Program-made: the position numbers and the translations under genes | Source of the DNA: Clostridium simiarum | GTDB lineage: Bacteria > Bacillota > Clostridia > Clostridiales > Clostridiaceae | Direction of reading: 5' to 3' | DNA length: 64,000 nucleotides | Assembly (NCBI RefSeq): GCF_018919175.1 | Contig: NZ_JAHLQL010000001.1 | Span: forward strand, 186,001-250,000 | In this document: positions 1-9,060 of the stretch, one piece after another | Position numbering within the stretch: position 1 is the stretch's first letter | How the letters are laid out: each line of letters starts with the position of its first letter | The notes under the pieces: model-generated | Database searches by the model: none | Told to the model about the DNA's origin: nothing | Seen by the model: only the letters and a program-made list of their open reading frames with translations

Positions 1-1
1 A

Positions 2-610
2 TTAGAATTAGAAATAAAAGAAGGGGTATTAATACCTAGACCGGACACAGAAATATTAGTAGAGTCTATATTAGATCATATTGATAATAAGGGTTACAAA
101 AAAATCTGTGACTTATGTACAGGAAGTGGAGCTATAGGAATATCCCTAGCATATTATAATAGTAGCACAAATGTAGATTGTATGGATATTAGTGATGTTT
201 CAGAGGAGATGGTATGGAAAAACATACATAAATTTGGACTTTGGCAAAGAGTAAAGTTTATTAAAAGTGATCTTTTAGATGAGGCTATAAAGGAAAATTA
301 TAAGTATGATGTTTTAGTATCAAACCCTCCTTATATAAAAACCAGAGACATAGAAGAATTGATGGAAGATGTAAAGCTATTTGAACCTCATTTGGCTTTA
401 GATGGAGGAGAAGATGGATTAGATTTTTATAGAACTATAGCACTGCAAAGTAAAAGTATATTAAATAATGATGGAATTATTGCTTTTGAAATTGGACATG
501 ACCAAGGAGAAGAAGTTAGTGGTATACTTAAGGAAAATGGGTATAAAGAAATAAAAATTTTAAAGGATTTAGCAGGACTTCATAGAGTTGTTATAGCAAA
601 AAATAATTGA
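2..610 (+). CDS. prmC: Release factor glutamine methyltransferase PrmC, 5'-truncated by the window edge
   Basis: The reading frame is open from base 2, so this is the C-terminal part of a longer gene. PrmC methylates the glutamine of the GGQ motif of peptide release factors using S-adenosylmethionine. Visible motifs are IPRPDTEILVE near the cut edge, the SAM-binding loop DLCTGSGAIG, and the catalytic NPPY (in VSNPPYIKTRD) typical of N5-glutamine methyltransferases. It lies just upstream of prfA, whose product RF1 is its substrate, which is the common arrangement. The missing N-terminus would hold the helical substrate-recognition domain. An internal ATG at 182 should not be taken as the start because the SAM-binding motif lies before it. 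Confidence 0.95.
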   Translation, partial: LELEIKEGVLIPRPDTEILVESILDHIDNKGYKKICDLCTGSGAIGISLAYYNSSTNVDCMDISDVSEEMVWKNIHKFGLWQRVKFIKSDLLDEAIKENYKYDVLVSNPPYIKTRDIEELMEDVKLFEPHLALDGGEDGLDFYRTIALQSKSILNNDGIIAFEIGHDQGEEVSGILKENGYKEIKILKDLAGLHRVVIAKNN

Positions 611-637
611 TATTTAAAAGTATAACACAAAGAAATA

Positions 638-667
638 TTGATATTTTTAATTATTATATGTTATAAT
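638..667 (+). promoter_or_regulatory. Candidate SigA promoter of prfA
   Basis: A TTGATA box at 638-643 and a TATAAT box at 662-667 are separated by 18 bases, 35 bases upstream of the prfA start. It suggests prfA can be transcribed separately from prmC. It was read by eye and is not experimentally supported. Confidence 0.55.
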
Positions 668-702
668 AATAAACTATGAAAATATGATTACGGAGTGATA
701 AT

Positions 703-1785
703 ATGTTAGAAAGGCTTAACTTTATTGAAAATAAATATGAAGAGCTGTCAATTAAAATAAGTGATCCTTCCATAATGGCTAATCAAAAAGAATGGCAAAA
801 ACTATGTAAAGAGCATTCAGATATTGAGACAGTGGTATTAAAATTTAGGGATTATAAAAAAGCGGACGAGGAAATAGCGTTTAATAAAGAAATACTTAAT
901 GAAGAAGATGATAAAGAATTAAAGGAGATGGCTCAAGAAGAGCTTAAAGAACTTACAGCAAAAAAAGAAGAACTTGCTGATGAACTTAGAATACTACTTT
1001 TACCTAAGGATCCTAATGATGATAAAAATGTATTTGTGGAAATTAGAGGTGGTGCAGGTGGAGATGAAGCTGCACTTTTTGCTGCAAATTTATTTAGAAT
1101 GTATACAAGATATTCTGAAACTAAGCGCTGGAAGGTAGAACTTATGAGTGCTAATGAGACGGATATAGGTGGATTCAAAGAAGTAGTTTTCATGATAAGA
1201 GGAAATGGGGCTTATAGTAGGCTTAAATATGAAAGTGGAGCTCATAGAGTTCAAAGGGTTCCAGATACAGAATCAAGTGGAAGAATACACACCTCTACTG
1301 CTACGGTTGCGGTATTGCCTGAAGTAGAAGATGTGGATGTAGAAATAAATACAAATGATATAAGAATAGACGTGTTTAGAGCATCTGGACATGGTGGTCA
1401 GTGTGTAAATACTACAGACTCTGCTGTTAGAATTACCCATTTACCCACAGGACTTGTGGTTTCATGTCAAGATGAGAAGTCTCAATTGAAAAATAAAGAA
1501 AAAGCTATGAAGGTGCTAAAAGCCAGACTATTTGAAAGAGCAGAGGCTGAAAGATCAGCTTCTATAGCTGAAGATAGAAAAAGCCAAGTAGGTACAGGAG
1601 ATAGAAGTGAGAGAATAAGAACTTATAACTATCCTCAAGGTAGGGTTACAGACCACAGAATAGGACTAACCTTATATAGATTAGAATCTTTTCTTGACGG
1701 AGATATAGATGAAGTTATAGATGCTCTTATAACAGAAGACCAAGCAGAAAAAATGAAAGCTATGGGGAATACAGAGGACCTATAA
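703..1785 (+). CDS. prfA: Peptide chain release factor 1
   Basis: RF1 ends translation at UAA and UAG. The 360-residue length is normal for the family. The peptidyl-transferase motif GGQ is present in [16 protein letters not shown], and the codon-recognition PxT motif appears as PDT in [16 protein letters not shown], in the position of PAT in E. coli RF1. The SPF-type motif of RF2 is absent, which separates it from the prfB product at 35.7 kb. The glutamine of GGQ is the target of PrmC encoded upstream. The start follows a GGAG-type ribosome site in tacggagtgataatATG. Confidence 0.97.
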   Translation: MLERLNFIENKYEELSIKISDPSIMANQKEWQKLCKEHSDIETVVLKFRDYKKADEEIAFNKEILNEEDDKELKEMAQEELKELTAKKEELADELRILLLPKDPNDDKNVFVEIRGGAGGDEAALFAANLFRMYTRYSETKRWKVELMSANETDIGGFKEVVFMIRGNGAYSRLKYESGAHRVQRVPDTESSGRIHTSTATVAVLPEVEDVDVEINTNDIRIDVFRASGHGGQCVNTTDSAVRITHLPTGLVVSCQDEKSQLKNKEKAMKVLKARLFERAEAERSASIAEDRKSQVGTGDRSERIRTYNYPQGRVTDHRIGLTLYRLESFLDGDIDEVIDALITEDQAEKMKAMGNTEDL

Positions 1786-1827
1786 TATTTTAAAAGTATA
1801 GCTCTAATTATTCTTAGAGGTGTTTAA

Positions 1828-2421
1828 ATGGATATCAAAAAAGCTGTAAAAAGACAAAAGAAATATTTTAAAATTTTCATGATATCTATGATATTTATGT
1901 TTTTAATTTTACCTTTAGCATTGTTTTTATATGGAAACATAAATTGGTTTTTATTGAGCTATATGATTTCTGTGGAAATCATGATTGTTTTTGCTATTAT
2001 ATATAGATGTAACTGGGAAGCATTGAGTTTTCAGTGCTATAATAATAAGCTAAAGTTAAAGGCGGGTATAATTGATCAAGAAACCATGGTGTTTTGTGAT
2101 AAGATATCTATTATACATACCCTTAAGGATAAAGAGGATATGGAGATAATCATAGTAAGTAGTACTAAAATTAGAAGCAAAAGGTCTAAACCAATTAATA
2201 AAGACTTCTATAAAAAATATCCTGTTGCTTCCATGAAATATGAGAAACAAAAAAAGCTGAACCCAGAAAGGGATTATTATTACTTAGTTATAAAAAAAGG
2301 TGGTTTTTATAAGTATGAATTGCTTGATGTTATATATAAAAATTGTGTAAAGGCAGTTTATACAGAAGAAGCTATTGAGAATATAAAAATAGCTAGAGGA
2401 CAAAAGGAATTAATATTTTAA
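1828..2421 (+). CDS. Unknown membrane protein with two N-terminal helices
   Basis: The 197-residue product is not one I recognise. Residues 17-38 and 43-60 are strongly hydrophobic and should form a membrane hairpin. The rest is soluble, with alternating strands (LKLKAGIIDQETMVF, MEIIIVSSTKIRS, YYYLVIKKGGFYKYEL), reminiscent of bacterial PH-like or YcxB-type membrane proteins, but this is only an impression. A GAGGTG ribosome site lies 6-7 bases before the ATG. It is 42 bases behind prfA on the same strand and probably co-transcribed with it. No catalytic motif is visible. Confidence 0.7.
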   Translation: MDIKKAVKRQKKYFKIFMISMIFMFLILPLALFLYGNINWFLLSYMISVEIMIVFAIIYRCNWEALSFQCYNNKLKLKAGIIDQETMVFCDKISIIHTLKDKEDMEIIIVSSTKIRSKRSKPINKDFYKKYPVASMKYEKQKKLNPERDYYYLVIKKGGFYKYELLDVIYKNCVKAVYTEEAIENIKIARGQKELIF

Positions 2422-2476
2422 GTTATAATCCCTTATTTATACTAATAAAATGGTATGGATAAGGGGTGATTTTAAG

Positions 2477-3199
2477 TTGAATAAATTAGTTAGTGTTATA
2501 TTGTTATGTTCTATAGTATCGATGTTTGGTACAATGTTAGGAGCTTCTATTGGAATGGTGTTTAAAAATCCTAGCAAAAATGTAATTGGTGCAATTATGG
2601 GGTTTTCGGGAGGATTAATGCTTTCTGTGGTAACTTTTGATTTAATCCCTGAATCTTTACAGAAAATATCCTTAAAAGAAACTTTGGGTTTTTATTTTCT
2701 AGGAATATTTATAATAATGGCATTAGAAGTATTTATAAATAAAAAAACTCATGGAAATAATTATAAGAAATTGGCGATAATAACCGCTATAGGAATTATG
2801 CTTCATAATCTTCCTGAAGGAATAATAATGGGATGTGGTTTTATAGCTGGTGAAAGTCTAGGCATTAAGATGAGCATAATAATAGCTTTACATGATATAC
2901 CTGAAGGAGTAGCTGTAACAGCACCTCTTATGGCATCTAAACAAAGAAACTTAAGTATATTTTTATATGCCTTTATAACCACTTTACCTACGGCTATAGG
3001 AGCTTTATTTGGAGCATTTGTAGGGGGTGTTTCAGAAAATATGTTAGGTAGATCTTTGGCTTTTGCTTCAGGTATTATGATGTATGTAGTTTTTGGAGAA
3101 TTAATTCCAGAATGTAATAAGTTAAGTTATAAATATGCATCTACTTTAAGCATATTGTTAGGAGTTAGCTTAGGGTTTATTATAGGAATTATTCTGTAA
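2477..3199 (+). CDS. ZIP-family divalent metal transporter (ZupT-like)
   Basis: This is a predicted importer of zinc or a related divalent metal in the cytoplasmic membrane. The binuclear metal site of the family is visible: HNLPEGIIMG in TM4, HDIPEGVAV in TM5 and GELIPECNKL further on. About eight hydrophobic helices are spread over 240 residues. I chose the TTG at 2477 because AAGGGGTGA (2461-2469) lies just before it. The in-frame ATG at 2450 is upstream of that site and would read through it. Metal specificity cannot be read from the sequence. Confidence 0.88.
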   Translation: MNKLVSVILLCSIVSMFGTMLGASIGMVFKNPSKNVIGAIMGFSGGLMLSVVTFDLIPESLQKISLKETLGFYFLGIFIIMALEVFINKKTHGNNYKKLAIITAIGIMLHNLPEGIIMGCGFIAGESLGIKMSIIIALHDIPEGVAVTAPLMASKQRNLSIFLYAFITTLPTAIGALFGAFVGGVSENMLGRSLAFASGIMMYVVFGELIPECNKLSYKYASTLSILLGVSLGFIIGIIL

Positions 3200-3225
3200 T
3201 CTCATATACAAAGGAGAGAACTTTA

Positions 3226-4275
3226 GTGGAAACTAAGATAGTTATAATGGAAGAAAACAAAATAGATGAAAGATCCATTGAGGAAGCGGCTAAAGTCATA
3301 AGAGATGGGGGACTAGTAGCATTCCCTACAGAAACAGTTTATGGTTTAGGGGCTAATGCGCTAGAGGAAGAGGCGGTTAAAAACATTTTTAAAGTTAAAG
3401 GGAGACCCCAAGATAATCCTCTTATAATTCATGTGGCAGATTATCGTATTGAAGAGTATGTAAAAGATATACCGGAAGTAGCTCAAAGAGTAATGACTGA
3501 ATTTTGGCCAGGTCCCATAACCTTGGTACTAAACAAATCTGACAAAGTACCAGATATAACTAGTGCAGGACTAGATACTATAGGTGTAAGAATGCCTTCA
3601 GATAAAATTGCTAGGGAGCTTATAATGAAAAGTGGAGTCCCCATTGCGGCACCATCTGCAAATATTTCTGGAAGACCAAGTCCTACGGAGGTGGGAAGGT
3701 GCATAGAAGATTTGAATGGAAAGATTGAGTACATATTAGGTGGCAAAGGTAGCCAAGTGGGGTTGGAGTCTACAATTTTAGATTGTACAGTGGATCCACC
3801 TTGTGTTTTAAGACCGGGAGCTGTAACTTTAGAGATGCTAAGAAAAATTCATAGCAAAATATATATAGATCCAGCAGTTATGGAAAAACCAAAAGATAAT
3901 TTAAGGCCTAAGGCTCCAGGAATGAAATATAGACATTATGCACCTAAGGCTCCTTTAAAAATAGTAAGAGGAGATTTGAAAAAAACTATTGCAAAAATCA
4001 ATGAAATGGTGCAAAATTATATAGATGATGGAAAGACTGTAGGAATTATGGCTACAAATGAAACTAAAGAAAGCTATACTAATGGAATAGTTTTATCCCT
4101 AGGTAGTAGAAAAAACTTAGATAATATAGCAAAGAATCTTTTTGAAGTACTAAGATCCTTTGATGATAAAGGGGTAGATTTCATTTTATCAGAGGGCTTT
4201 GAAGAGTTAGGCATTGGTATTGCCATAATGAATAGACTTAAAAAGTCAGCTGGGTTTGATATATTAGATGTATAG
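3226..4275 (+). CDS. ywlC: L-threonylcarbamoyladenylate synthase (Sua5/YwlC type)
   Basis: The enzyme makes threonylcarbamoyl-AMP from threonine, bicarbonate and ATP, the first step of t6A formation on tRNAs that read ANN codons. The 349-residue length shows the two-domain Sua5 form. The YrdC domain covers about residues 10-205, with GLVAFPTETVYGLG and APSANISGRPSPT. The C-terminal Sua5 domain begins after the linker with RHYAPKAPL. The start is a GTG with AAGGAGAG upstream. The later t6A proteins TsaB and TsaE are encoded at 40.4-41.6 kb in this window. Confidence 0.94.
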   Translation: METKIVIMEENKIDERSIEEAAKVIRDGGLVAFPTETVYGLGANALEEEAVKNIFKVKGRPQDNPLIIHVADYRIEEYVKDIPEVAQRVMTEFWPGPITLVLNKSDKVPDITSAGLDTIGVRMPSDKIARELIMKSGVPIAAPSANISGRPSPTEVGRCIEDLNGKIEYILGGKGSQVGLESTILDCTVDPPCVLRPGAVTLEMLRKIHSKIYIDPAVMEKPKDNLRPKAPGMKYRHYAPKAPLKIVRGDLKKTIAKINEMVQNYIDDGKTVGIMATNETKESYTNGIVLSLGSRKNLDNIAKNLFEVLRSFDDKGVDFILSEGFEELGIGIAIMNRLKKSAGFDILDV

Positions 4276-4327
4276 ACTTTAATCATAAGAATTGTAGATT
4301 ATATTAATATTAGGGAGGTTTGATACT

Positions 4328-4777
4328 GTGAATATTCTTTTTGTATGTACGGGTAATACTTGTAGAAGCTGTATGGCAGAGGCTATTTTCAATAATATGT
4401 GTAGTGATAAAAATATATTTGCAGAGTCTGTAGGTTTTAGTGTAGTCCCTAATAGTAATACCTCTTTAAACTCAGCTAAGATGGTTAAAGATAAGCTAAG
4501 TTTAGACATCAGTGAAAGAAAAGCTGTTCAATTAAACACACAACATATTGAGGGTTCTGATTTAATCCTTACAATGACATCATATATTAAAGATATATTG
4601 AGAGAAAGTTATCCATCAAAAAAGGAAAAAATATTTACTTTAAATGAATATGTGGGCGTAAAGGGTGATATAATAGATCCATACGGCGGCTCAATAGCCG
4701 TTTATGAAGAGACCTTTTTTGAATTAAAAAATTCAATAGAACTTTTGATAAACAAATTAAAAGAAGATAGGGTATAA
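4328..4777 (+). CDS. ywlE: Low-molecular-weight protein arginine phosphatase YwlE
   Basis: The N-terminus has the P-loop CTGNTCRS (C-x5-R-S) that carries the nucleophilic cysteine of low-molecular-weight protein tyrosine phosphatases. The threonine inside the loop (GNT) is the residue associated with arginine-phosphate specificity in Bacillus YwlE. The general acid aspartate is in DPYGGS. The length of 149 residues is normal. The start is GTG with a GGGAGG ribosome site. The ywlC-ywlE-rpiB order is typical of Firmicutes. The role in removing McsB-type arginine phosphorylation is inferred from homologues. Confidence 0.9.
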   Translation: MNILFVCTGNTCRSCMAEAIFNNMCSDKNIFAESVGFSVVPNSNTSLNSAKMVKDKLSLDISERKAVQLNTQHIEGSDLILTMTSYIKDILRESYPSKKEKIFTLNEYVGVKGDIIDPYGGSIAVYEETFFELKNSIELLINKLKEDRV

Positions 4778-4796
4778 CATCCTAATCTTCTTTTTT
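4760..4796 (+). terminator. Stem-loop overlapping the ywlE stop codon
   Basis: AAGAAGATAGG pairs with CCTAATCTTCTT with one bulged base, followed by a run of T. The stop codon of ywlE lies in the loop. It probably ends or attenuates transcription before rpiB. A second perfect 10-bp inverted repeat (AATATAACAA / TTGTTATATT, 4799-4822) follows directly. Confidence 0.6.
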
Positions 4797-4853
4797 GCAA
4801 TATAACAAATTGTTGTTATATTTAAAAAATAATATGATTATGGAGGTGCTTTC

Positions 4854-5303
4854 ATGAAGATAGCTATTGGAAGTGATCATGGTGGTTTTAAATTAAAAGG
4901 AGAAATTGCAAAACATTTAACATCAAAGGGCATAGAGTTTGTTGATTTTGGAACCTTTAATGAAAATTCTTGTGATTATCCAGATTTTGCTTTAAAAGTA
5001 GCAGAAGAAGTAGCCATGAAAAATTTTGAATTTGGAATATTAATTTGTGGAACAGGAATAGGAATAAGTATTTCTGCTAATAAGGTTCCAGGGGTAAGAG
5101 CTGCTTTATGTTCAGATACATTTAGTGCTCACGCTACAAGAGAACATAATAACGCTAATATATTAGCCTTAGGTGAGAGAGTTGTAGGTACAGGTTTAGC
5201 TTTAGACATAGTTGATACTTTTTTAAATGCTAAATTTGAAGGAGAAAGACATCAAAGAAGAATAGACAAAATATCAGAAATTGAAAAGAAATATTTAAAA
5301 TAA
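4854..5303 (+). CDS. rpiB: Ribose-5-phosphate isomerase B
   Basis: The enzyme interconverts ribose 5-phosphate and ribulose 5-phosphate in the non-oxidative pentose phosphate pathway. GSDHGGFKLK at the N-terminus, the active-site CGTGIGISI and EHNNANILALGERVVG match the RpiB/LacAB family at the usual length of 149 residues. Related allose-phosphate isomerases share these motifs, but the location between ywlE and upp is the standard rpiB position. The ribosome site is TGGAGGTG. Confidence 0.94.
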   Translation: MKIAIGSDHGGFKLKGEIAKHLTSKGIEFVDFGTFNENSCDYPDFALKVAEEVAMKNFEFGILICGTGIGISISANKVPGVRAALCSDTFSAHATREHNNANILALGERVVGTGLALDIVDTFLNAKFEGERHQRRIDKISEIEKKYLK

Positions 5304-5371
5304 TTTAGGCTATATAAAAAGCCTGAATTAATATATAAATTAAAGCTTAATAGATTTTAGGAGGAAAAAAC

Positions 5372-6001
5372 ATGGGAAAAGTAACACAAATAACACATCC
5401 ATTAATTTTACACAAATTAGCTCTTATAAGGGATAAAAATACTGGGTCAAAGGATTTTAGAGAGTTAGTTGAAGAAGTGGCTATGTTAATGGCTTACGAA
5501 GTCACAAGAGATGTACAGATGGAAGAGGTAGAGATAGAAACTCCTATCTGTGTTACTAAATGCAAGATGTTAGCTGGCAAGAAGATGGCCATAGTTCCTA
5601 TATTAAGGGCTGGACTAGGCATGGTAGATGGTATGTTAAGATTAATACCAGCAGCTAAAGTTGGGCATATAGGACTATACAGAGATGAGGAAACACTACA
5701 GCCAGTAGAATACTTTTGCAAGCTTCCGCAGGACATTGAAGAGAGAGAGGTCATAGTAACAGATCCAATGTTAGCAACAGGAGGTTCGGCAGCAGATGCT
5801 ATAACTTTATTAAAGAAAAGAGGCGCAAAAAACATCCGTTTAATGTGTCTTATATCTGCACCAGAGGGTATAAAGCTAGTAGCAGATACTCATCCAGATA
5901 TAGATATTTATGTAGGTTCAATAGATGAAAAGCTAAATGAAAAAGGATACATAGTACCAGGGTTAGGGGATGCTGGAGACAGACTTTTCGGAACTAAATA
6001 A
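5372..6001 (+). CDS. upp: Uracil phosphoribosyltransferase
   Basis: This salvage enzyme converts uracil and PRPP to UMP. The PRPP-binding loop [12 protein letters not shown] and the uracil-binding end [18 protein letters not shown] are both present. The length of 209 residues is standard. The ribosome site is AGGAGG, 7 bases before the ATG. It follows rpiB at 68 bases, with a small hairpin (AGGCT/AGCCT) in the gap. Pyrimidine salvage continues with the dCMP deaminase gene downstream. Confidence 0.96.
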   Translation: MGKVTQITHPLILHKLALIRDKNTGSKDFRELVEEVAMLMAYEVTRDVQMEEVEIETPICVTKCKMLAGKKMAIVPILRAGLGMVDGMLRLIPAAKVGHIGLYRDEETLQPVEYFCKLPQDIEEREVIVTDPMLATGGSAADAITLLKKRGAKNIRLMCLISAPEGIKLVADTHPDIDIYVGSIDEKLNEKGYIVPGLGDAGDRLFGTK

Positions 6002-6010
6002 TTAAATTAT

Positions 6011-6060
6011 AAAGATGAATTTATAGACTAAACAAGTTTATAAATTCATCTTTATTTAAT
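6011..6060 (+). terminator. Rho-independent terminator after upp
   Basis: A 15-bp perfect stem (AAAGATGAATTTATA / TATAAATTCATCTTT) with a 13-base loop is followed by a T-rich tail. It ends the prfA-to-upp region. Confidence 0.8.
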
Positions 6061-6118
6061 TTTAAATCCATTGGCATTACTGTACACATTTTTGTAACAA
6101 TCTAAAAGTATGGGTTTG

Positions 6119-6147
6119 TTTACATTAAATCTTATTTAATGTATAAT
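6119..6147 (+). promoter_or_regulatory. Candidate SigA promoter for the comEB-wecA-wecB group
   Basis: TTTACA at 6119-6124 and TATAAT at 6142-6147 are spaced 17 bases apart, 70 bases before the dCMP deaminase gene and just after the upp terminator. Confidence 0.6.
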
Positions 6148-6216
6148 TTAAATAATGTTTTATAGTTTTATATATTAAATATTTTTACTTATATTTTAGC
6201 TTATAAGGGGATTTAA

Positions 6217-6705
6217 ATGGAAAGAAGAGATAAACATAATTATTATCTAGATATTGCAGAAACTGTACTAGAGAGAGGAACCTGTCTTAGAAGAAATTAT
6301 GGTTCCATAATAGTTAAACATGATGAAATCATTTCTACAGGATATACAGGTGCTCCTAGAGGTAGAAAAAACTGTATAGATTTGGGACACTGTATAAGAG
6401 ATAAACTAAATATACCAAGAGGAACTCATTATGAACTTTGTCGGAGTGTACATAGTGAAGCTAATGCAATTATAAGTGCTTCAAGAAGGGACATGATTGG
6501 GGCTACTTTATATTTGGTTGGAAAAGATTCTAAAACAAAAGAACTGGTAAAGGATGCAAATTCTTGCGCTATGTGTAAGAGGCTTATAATTAATTCGGGA
6601 ATTGAAAAGGTTGTTATAAGAGAAAGCAAAGATTTCTACAAGGTCGTATATGTAGATAAGTGGATAGATAATGACGACTCTCTTACAGATAATGTAGGGT
6701 ACTAA
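6217..6705 (+). CDS. comEB: dCMP deaminase family protein (ComEB-type)
   Basis: The product is a zinc-dependent cytidine/deoxycytidylate deaminase of 162 residues. The zinc and proton-shuttle motifs are VHSEANAI and the later CAMCKRLI (PCxxC-like, with SCAMC in place of PCxMC). The likely reaction is dCMP to dUMP, feeding thymidylate synthesis. The comEB name comes from the Bacillus competence locus, but this gene is far from comEA/comEC here, so a nucleotide role is more likely. The ribosome site is AAGGGGA. Confidence 0.87.
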   Translation: MERRDKHNYYLDIAETVLERGTCLRRNYGSIIVKHDEIISTGYTGAPRGRKNCIDLGHCIRDKLNIPRGTHYELCRSVHSEANAIISASRRDMIGATLYLVGKDSKTKELVKDANSCAMCKRLIINSGIEKVVIRESKDFYKVVYVDKWIDNDDSLTDNVGY

Positions 6706-6730
6706 AATTTATAGTTAGGAAGAAAAAATT

Positions 6731-7756
6731 ATGATGCAATACATAAAATTAATTTTTATTACAGCGTTAATATCAGCTATTTCAACACCTTTGATAAAGA
6801 GGTTAGCCTTTAAGATAAATGCAATTGATATACCTAAGGATGAAAGAAAGATTCATAAAAAGCCTATACCACTTCTAGGAGGGCTTTCTATATACATAGC
6901 CTTTATAATAGGCATAATAATAAAGGTTGGGCCGCTAGAACAATGGGAAAAGGGTATAATAATAGGAGCGACCATAATAATAATTGGTGGTATTTTAGAC
7001 GATATAAAAGAACTAAGACCTTGGCAAAAATTAATGTTCCAATTAATAGCCTCCTTATGCGTAATTTATTATGGGATTTATATTAAAAATATAACCAATC
7101 CCTTTGGAGGAGAAGATGCTTTCTTTAATATAGGAAGATTTTCTATACCTTTTACGGTTTTATGGATAATTGGCATAACAAATGCTTTAAATTTAATCGA
7201 TGGGTTAGATGGATTAGCTGCGGGGGTAGCTTTAATATCTTCAATCACTATAATGGTTATAGCTGTTATGGCTTCAAGATCTTCAGCGGCTCTTTTGACT
7301 GCAGTGCTCATTGGAGCTATAGCAGGATTTTTACCTTATAATTTTAATCCTGCTTCTATTTTTATGGGAGATACAGGTTCGCAACTTCTAGGTTTTTTAT
7401 TGTCAGTGATATCCTTGCAAGGGGCTATAAAATCTGCTGCTACCTTTGCTATTGTGGTGCCCATATTAACATTAGGGTTACCAATTTACGATACTTTATT
7501 TGCAATGATTAGGAGAAAACTAAATGGTAAACCTATAATGCAAGGGGATAGAGGACATCTTCATCATAGACTTTTAGATCTAGGCCTTACGCAAAGACAA
7601 GTGGTATTGGTTATGTATTTAATGAGTGCCTGCTTAGGTGCTATATCTATTTTAGCTATGTGTATAAGCACGCCTAGATCTTATTTTCTTCTAACTGTAA
7701 TAATACTATTCATAGTATTTTTGGCTTGGAGATATGGATTTTTTGATAATAAATAG
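6731..7756 (+). CDS. tagO: Undecaprenyl-phosphate GlcNAc-1-phosphate transferase (WecA/TagO family)
   Basis: The product transfers GlcNAc-1-phosphate from UDP-GlcNAc to undecaprenyl phosphate, the first step of teichoic acid or other envelope polysaccharide synthesis. This is a polytopic membrane protein of 341 residues. Family motifs are GGILDDIKEL (the Asp-Asp pair), NLIDGLDGLA, FMGDTGSQLLG and GHLHHRLLD. The HLHH form separates it from MraY. It is followed at 22 bases by the UDP-GlcNAc 2-epimerase gene, whose product uses the same nucleotide sugar. Either of two adjacent ATGs (6731 or 6734) may be the start. Confidence 0.92.
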   Translation: MMQYIKLIFITALISAISTPLIKRLAFKINAIDIPKDERKIHKKPIPLLGGLSIYIAFIIGIIIKVGPLEQWEKGIIIGATIIIIGGILDDIKELRPWQKLMFQLIASLCVIYYGIYIKNITNPFGGEDAFFNIGRFSIPFTVLWIIGITNALNLIDGLDGLAAGVALISSITIMVIAVMASRSSAALLTAVLIGAIAGFLPYNFNPASIFMGDTGSQLLGFLLSVISLQGAIKSAATFAIVVPILTLGLPIYDTLFAMIRRKLNGKPIMQGDRGHLHHRLLDLGLTQRQVVLVMYLMSACLGAISILAMCISTPRSYFLLTVIILFIVFLAWRYGFFDNK

Positions 7757-7778
7757 AGGACTTAATAGGAGGGAAATA

Positions 7779-8927
7779 ATGAATAAGGTAAAGGTTATGA
7801 CTATTTTTGGTACTAGACCGGAAGCAGTTAAAATGGCTCCTTTAGTGAAAGAACTAGAAAGAAGAGAAGAAATAGAATCTTTAGTATGTGTAACAGCTCA
7901 ACATAGAGAGATGCTAGATCAGGTACTAGATTTATTTGAAATTACACCTCATTATGATCTAAATATCATGCAGTCTAAACAAACTCTTACAGGTATAACC
8001 AATAGGGTTTTAGAGGGGCTTGAAGATATATTTGAAGAGGTAAAACCAGACATTATACTTGTACACGGAGATACCACAACTACTTTTGCAGGAGCTTTAG
8101 CTGCTTTCTACAAAAAAATAAAGGTAGGCCATGTGGAAGCTGGACTTAGAACTTTTGATAAATTTTTTCCTTATCCTGAAGAGATGAATAGAAAACTTAC
8201 AGGAGGTTTGGCGGACTTGCACTTTGCCCCTACCAATGGATCAAAAGATAATCTTTTAAGAGAAGGTGTAAAGGAAGAGAACATATATATTACAGGAAAT
8301 ACTGTAATCGATGCTATGAATTTTACTGTAGATAAAGATTATATTTTTGAAAGTGAAGAATTAAACGGCATTGACTATAATAAAAAAGTTATTATGGTTA
8401 CAGCCCATAGAAGAGAAAACTGGGGAAAGGGCATAGAAAACATATGTCTTGCTTTAAGACAAATAGTGGAAAGTCATGAAGATGTAGAGATTGTTTATCT
8501 AGTGCACTTAAACCCTATTGTAAAGAATGTAGTTGATAAGTATTTATCAAACTTAGATAGGATTCATTTGTTACCTCCGCTGGATACTAAAGAGACCCAC
8601 AATCTTATGAATAAGTGTTATATGGTTATGACAGATTCGGGCGGTTTGCAGGAAGAAGCGCCTCATCTTGGTAAACCGGTATTAGTGCTTAGAAATGTTA
8701 CTGAAAGGCCTGAAGCTATTGAAGCTGGTACAGTAAGGTTAATAGGTACAGAAGAAGAGGATATACTAAAAGAAGCTAATAGGCTTATTTTAGAGGAAGA
8801 GTATTATTCCAGCATGAGTAAAGCTATCAATCCTTATGGTGATGGTAAGGCGTCTTATAGAATTGTTAATTCTATACTTCACTATTTTGGTTTTACAAAA
8901 GAAAAGCTAGGAGAGTTTAAAAGATAA
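7779..8927 (+). CDS. wecB: UDP-N-acetylglucosamine 2-epimerase (non-hydrolysing)
   Basis: The enzyme interconverts UDP-GlcNAc and UDP-ManNAc, which supplies the ManNAc of teichoic acid linkage units. Motifs are GTRPEAVKMAPL, HGDTTTTFAGALA, HVEAGLRT, TAHRRENWG and DSGGLQEEAP. The chosen ATG at 7779 has the ribosome site AGGAGGG six bases upstream. An in-frame ATG at 7734 lies inside the upstream gene and is less likely. The resulting 382 residues is the usual size. Confidence 0.94.
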   Translation: MNKVKVMTIFGTRPEAVKMAPLVKELERREEIESLVCVTAQHREMLDQVLDLFEITPHYDLNIMQSKQTLTGITNRVLEGLEDIFEEVKPDIILVHGDTTTTFAGALAAFYKKIKVGHVEAGLRTFDKFFPYPEEMNRKLTGGLADLHFAPTNGSKDNLLREGVKEENIYITGNTVIDAMNFTVDKDYIFESEELNGIDYNKKVIMVTAHRRENWGKGIENICLALRQIVESHEDVEIVYLVHLNPIVKNVVDKYLSNLDRIHLLPPLDTKETHNLMNKCYMVMTDSGGLQEEAPHLGKPVLVLRNVTERPEAIEAGTVRLIGTEEEDILKEANRLILEEEYYSSMSKAINPYGDGKASYRIVNSILHYFGFTKEKLGEFKR

Positions 8928-8972
8928 TTTAAAAAAATATAAAAAGTTTGTGTTTTTTTTAACAAAATTCTA

Positions 8973-9001
8973 TTGATAAATATACTGAATAAAGTTATAA
9001 T
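8973..9001 (+). promoter_or_regulatory. Promoter of thl, resembling the clostridial thl promoter
   Basis: TTGATA (8973-8978), a 17-base spacer and TATAAT (8996-9001). The upstream stretch TTTTTTAACAAAAT at about 8955 and the ATTAA after the -10 box match what I recall of the strong C. acetobutylicum thl promoter. The agreement beyond the hexamers is the basis for the call. Confidence 0.75.
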
Positions 9002-9060
9002 TAAATCATGTTGGAAGATTAGGAAAATAGTTAACATATTTAAGTGGGAGGTTCAGTATT

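Noticed and set aside
6217..6705. Competence function for the dCMP deaminase gene
   Set aside because: It is next to envelope sugar genes and not to comEA or comEC; the enzyme motifs suffice to explain it.
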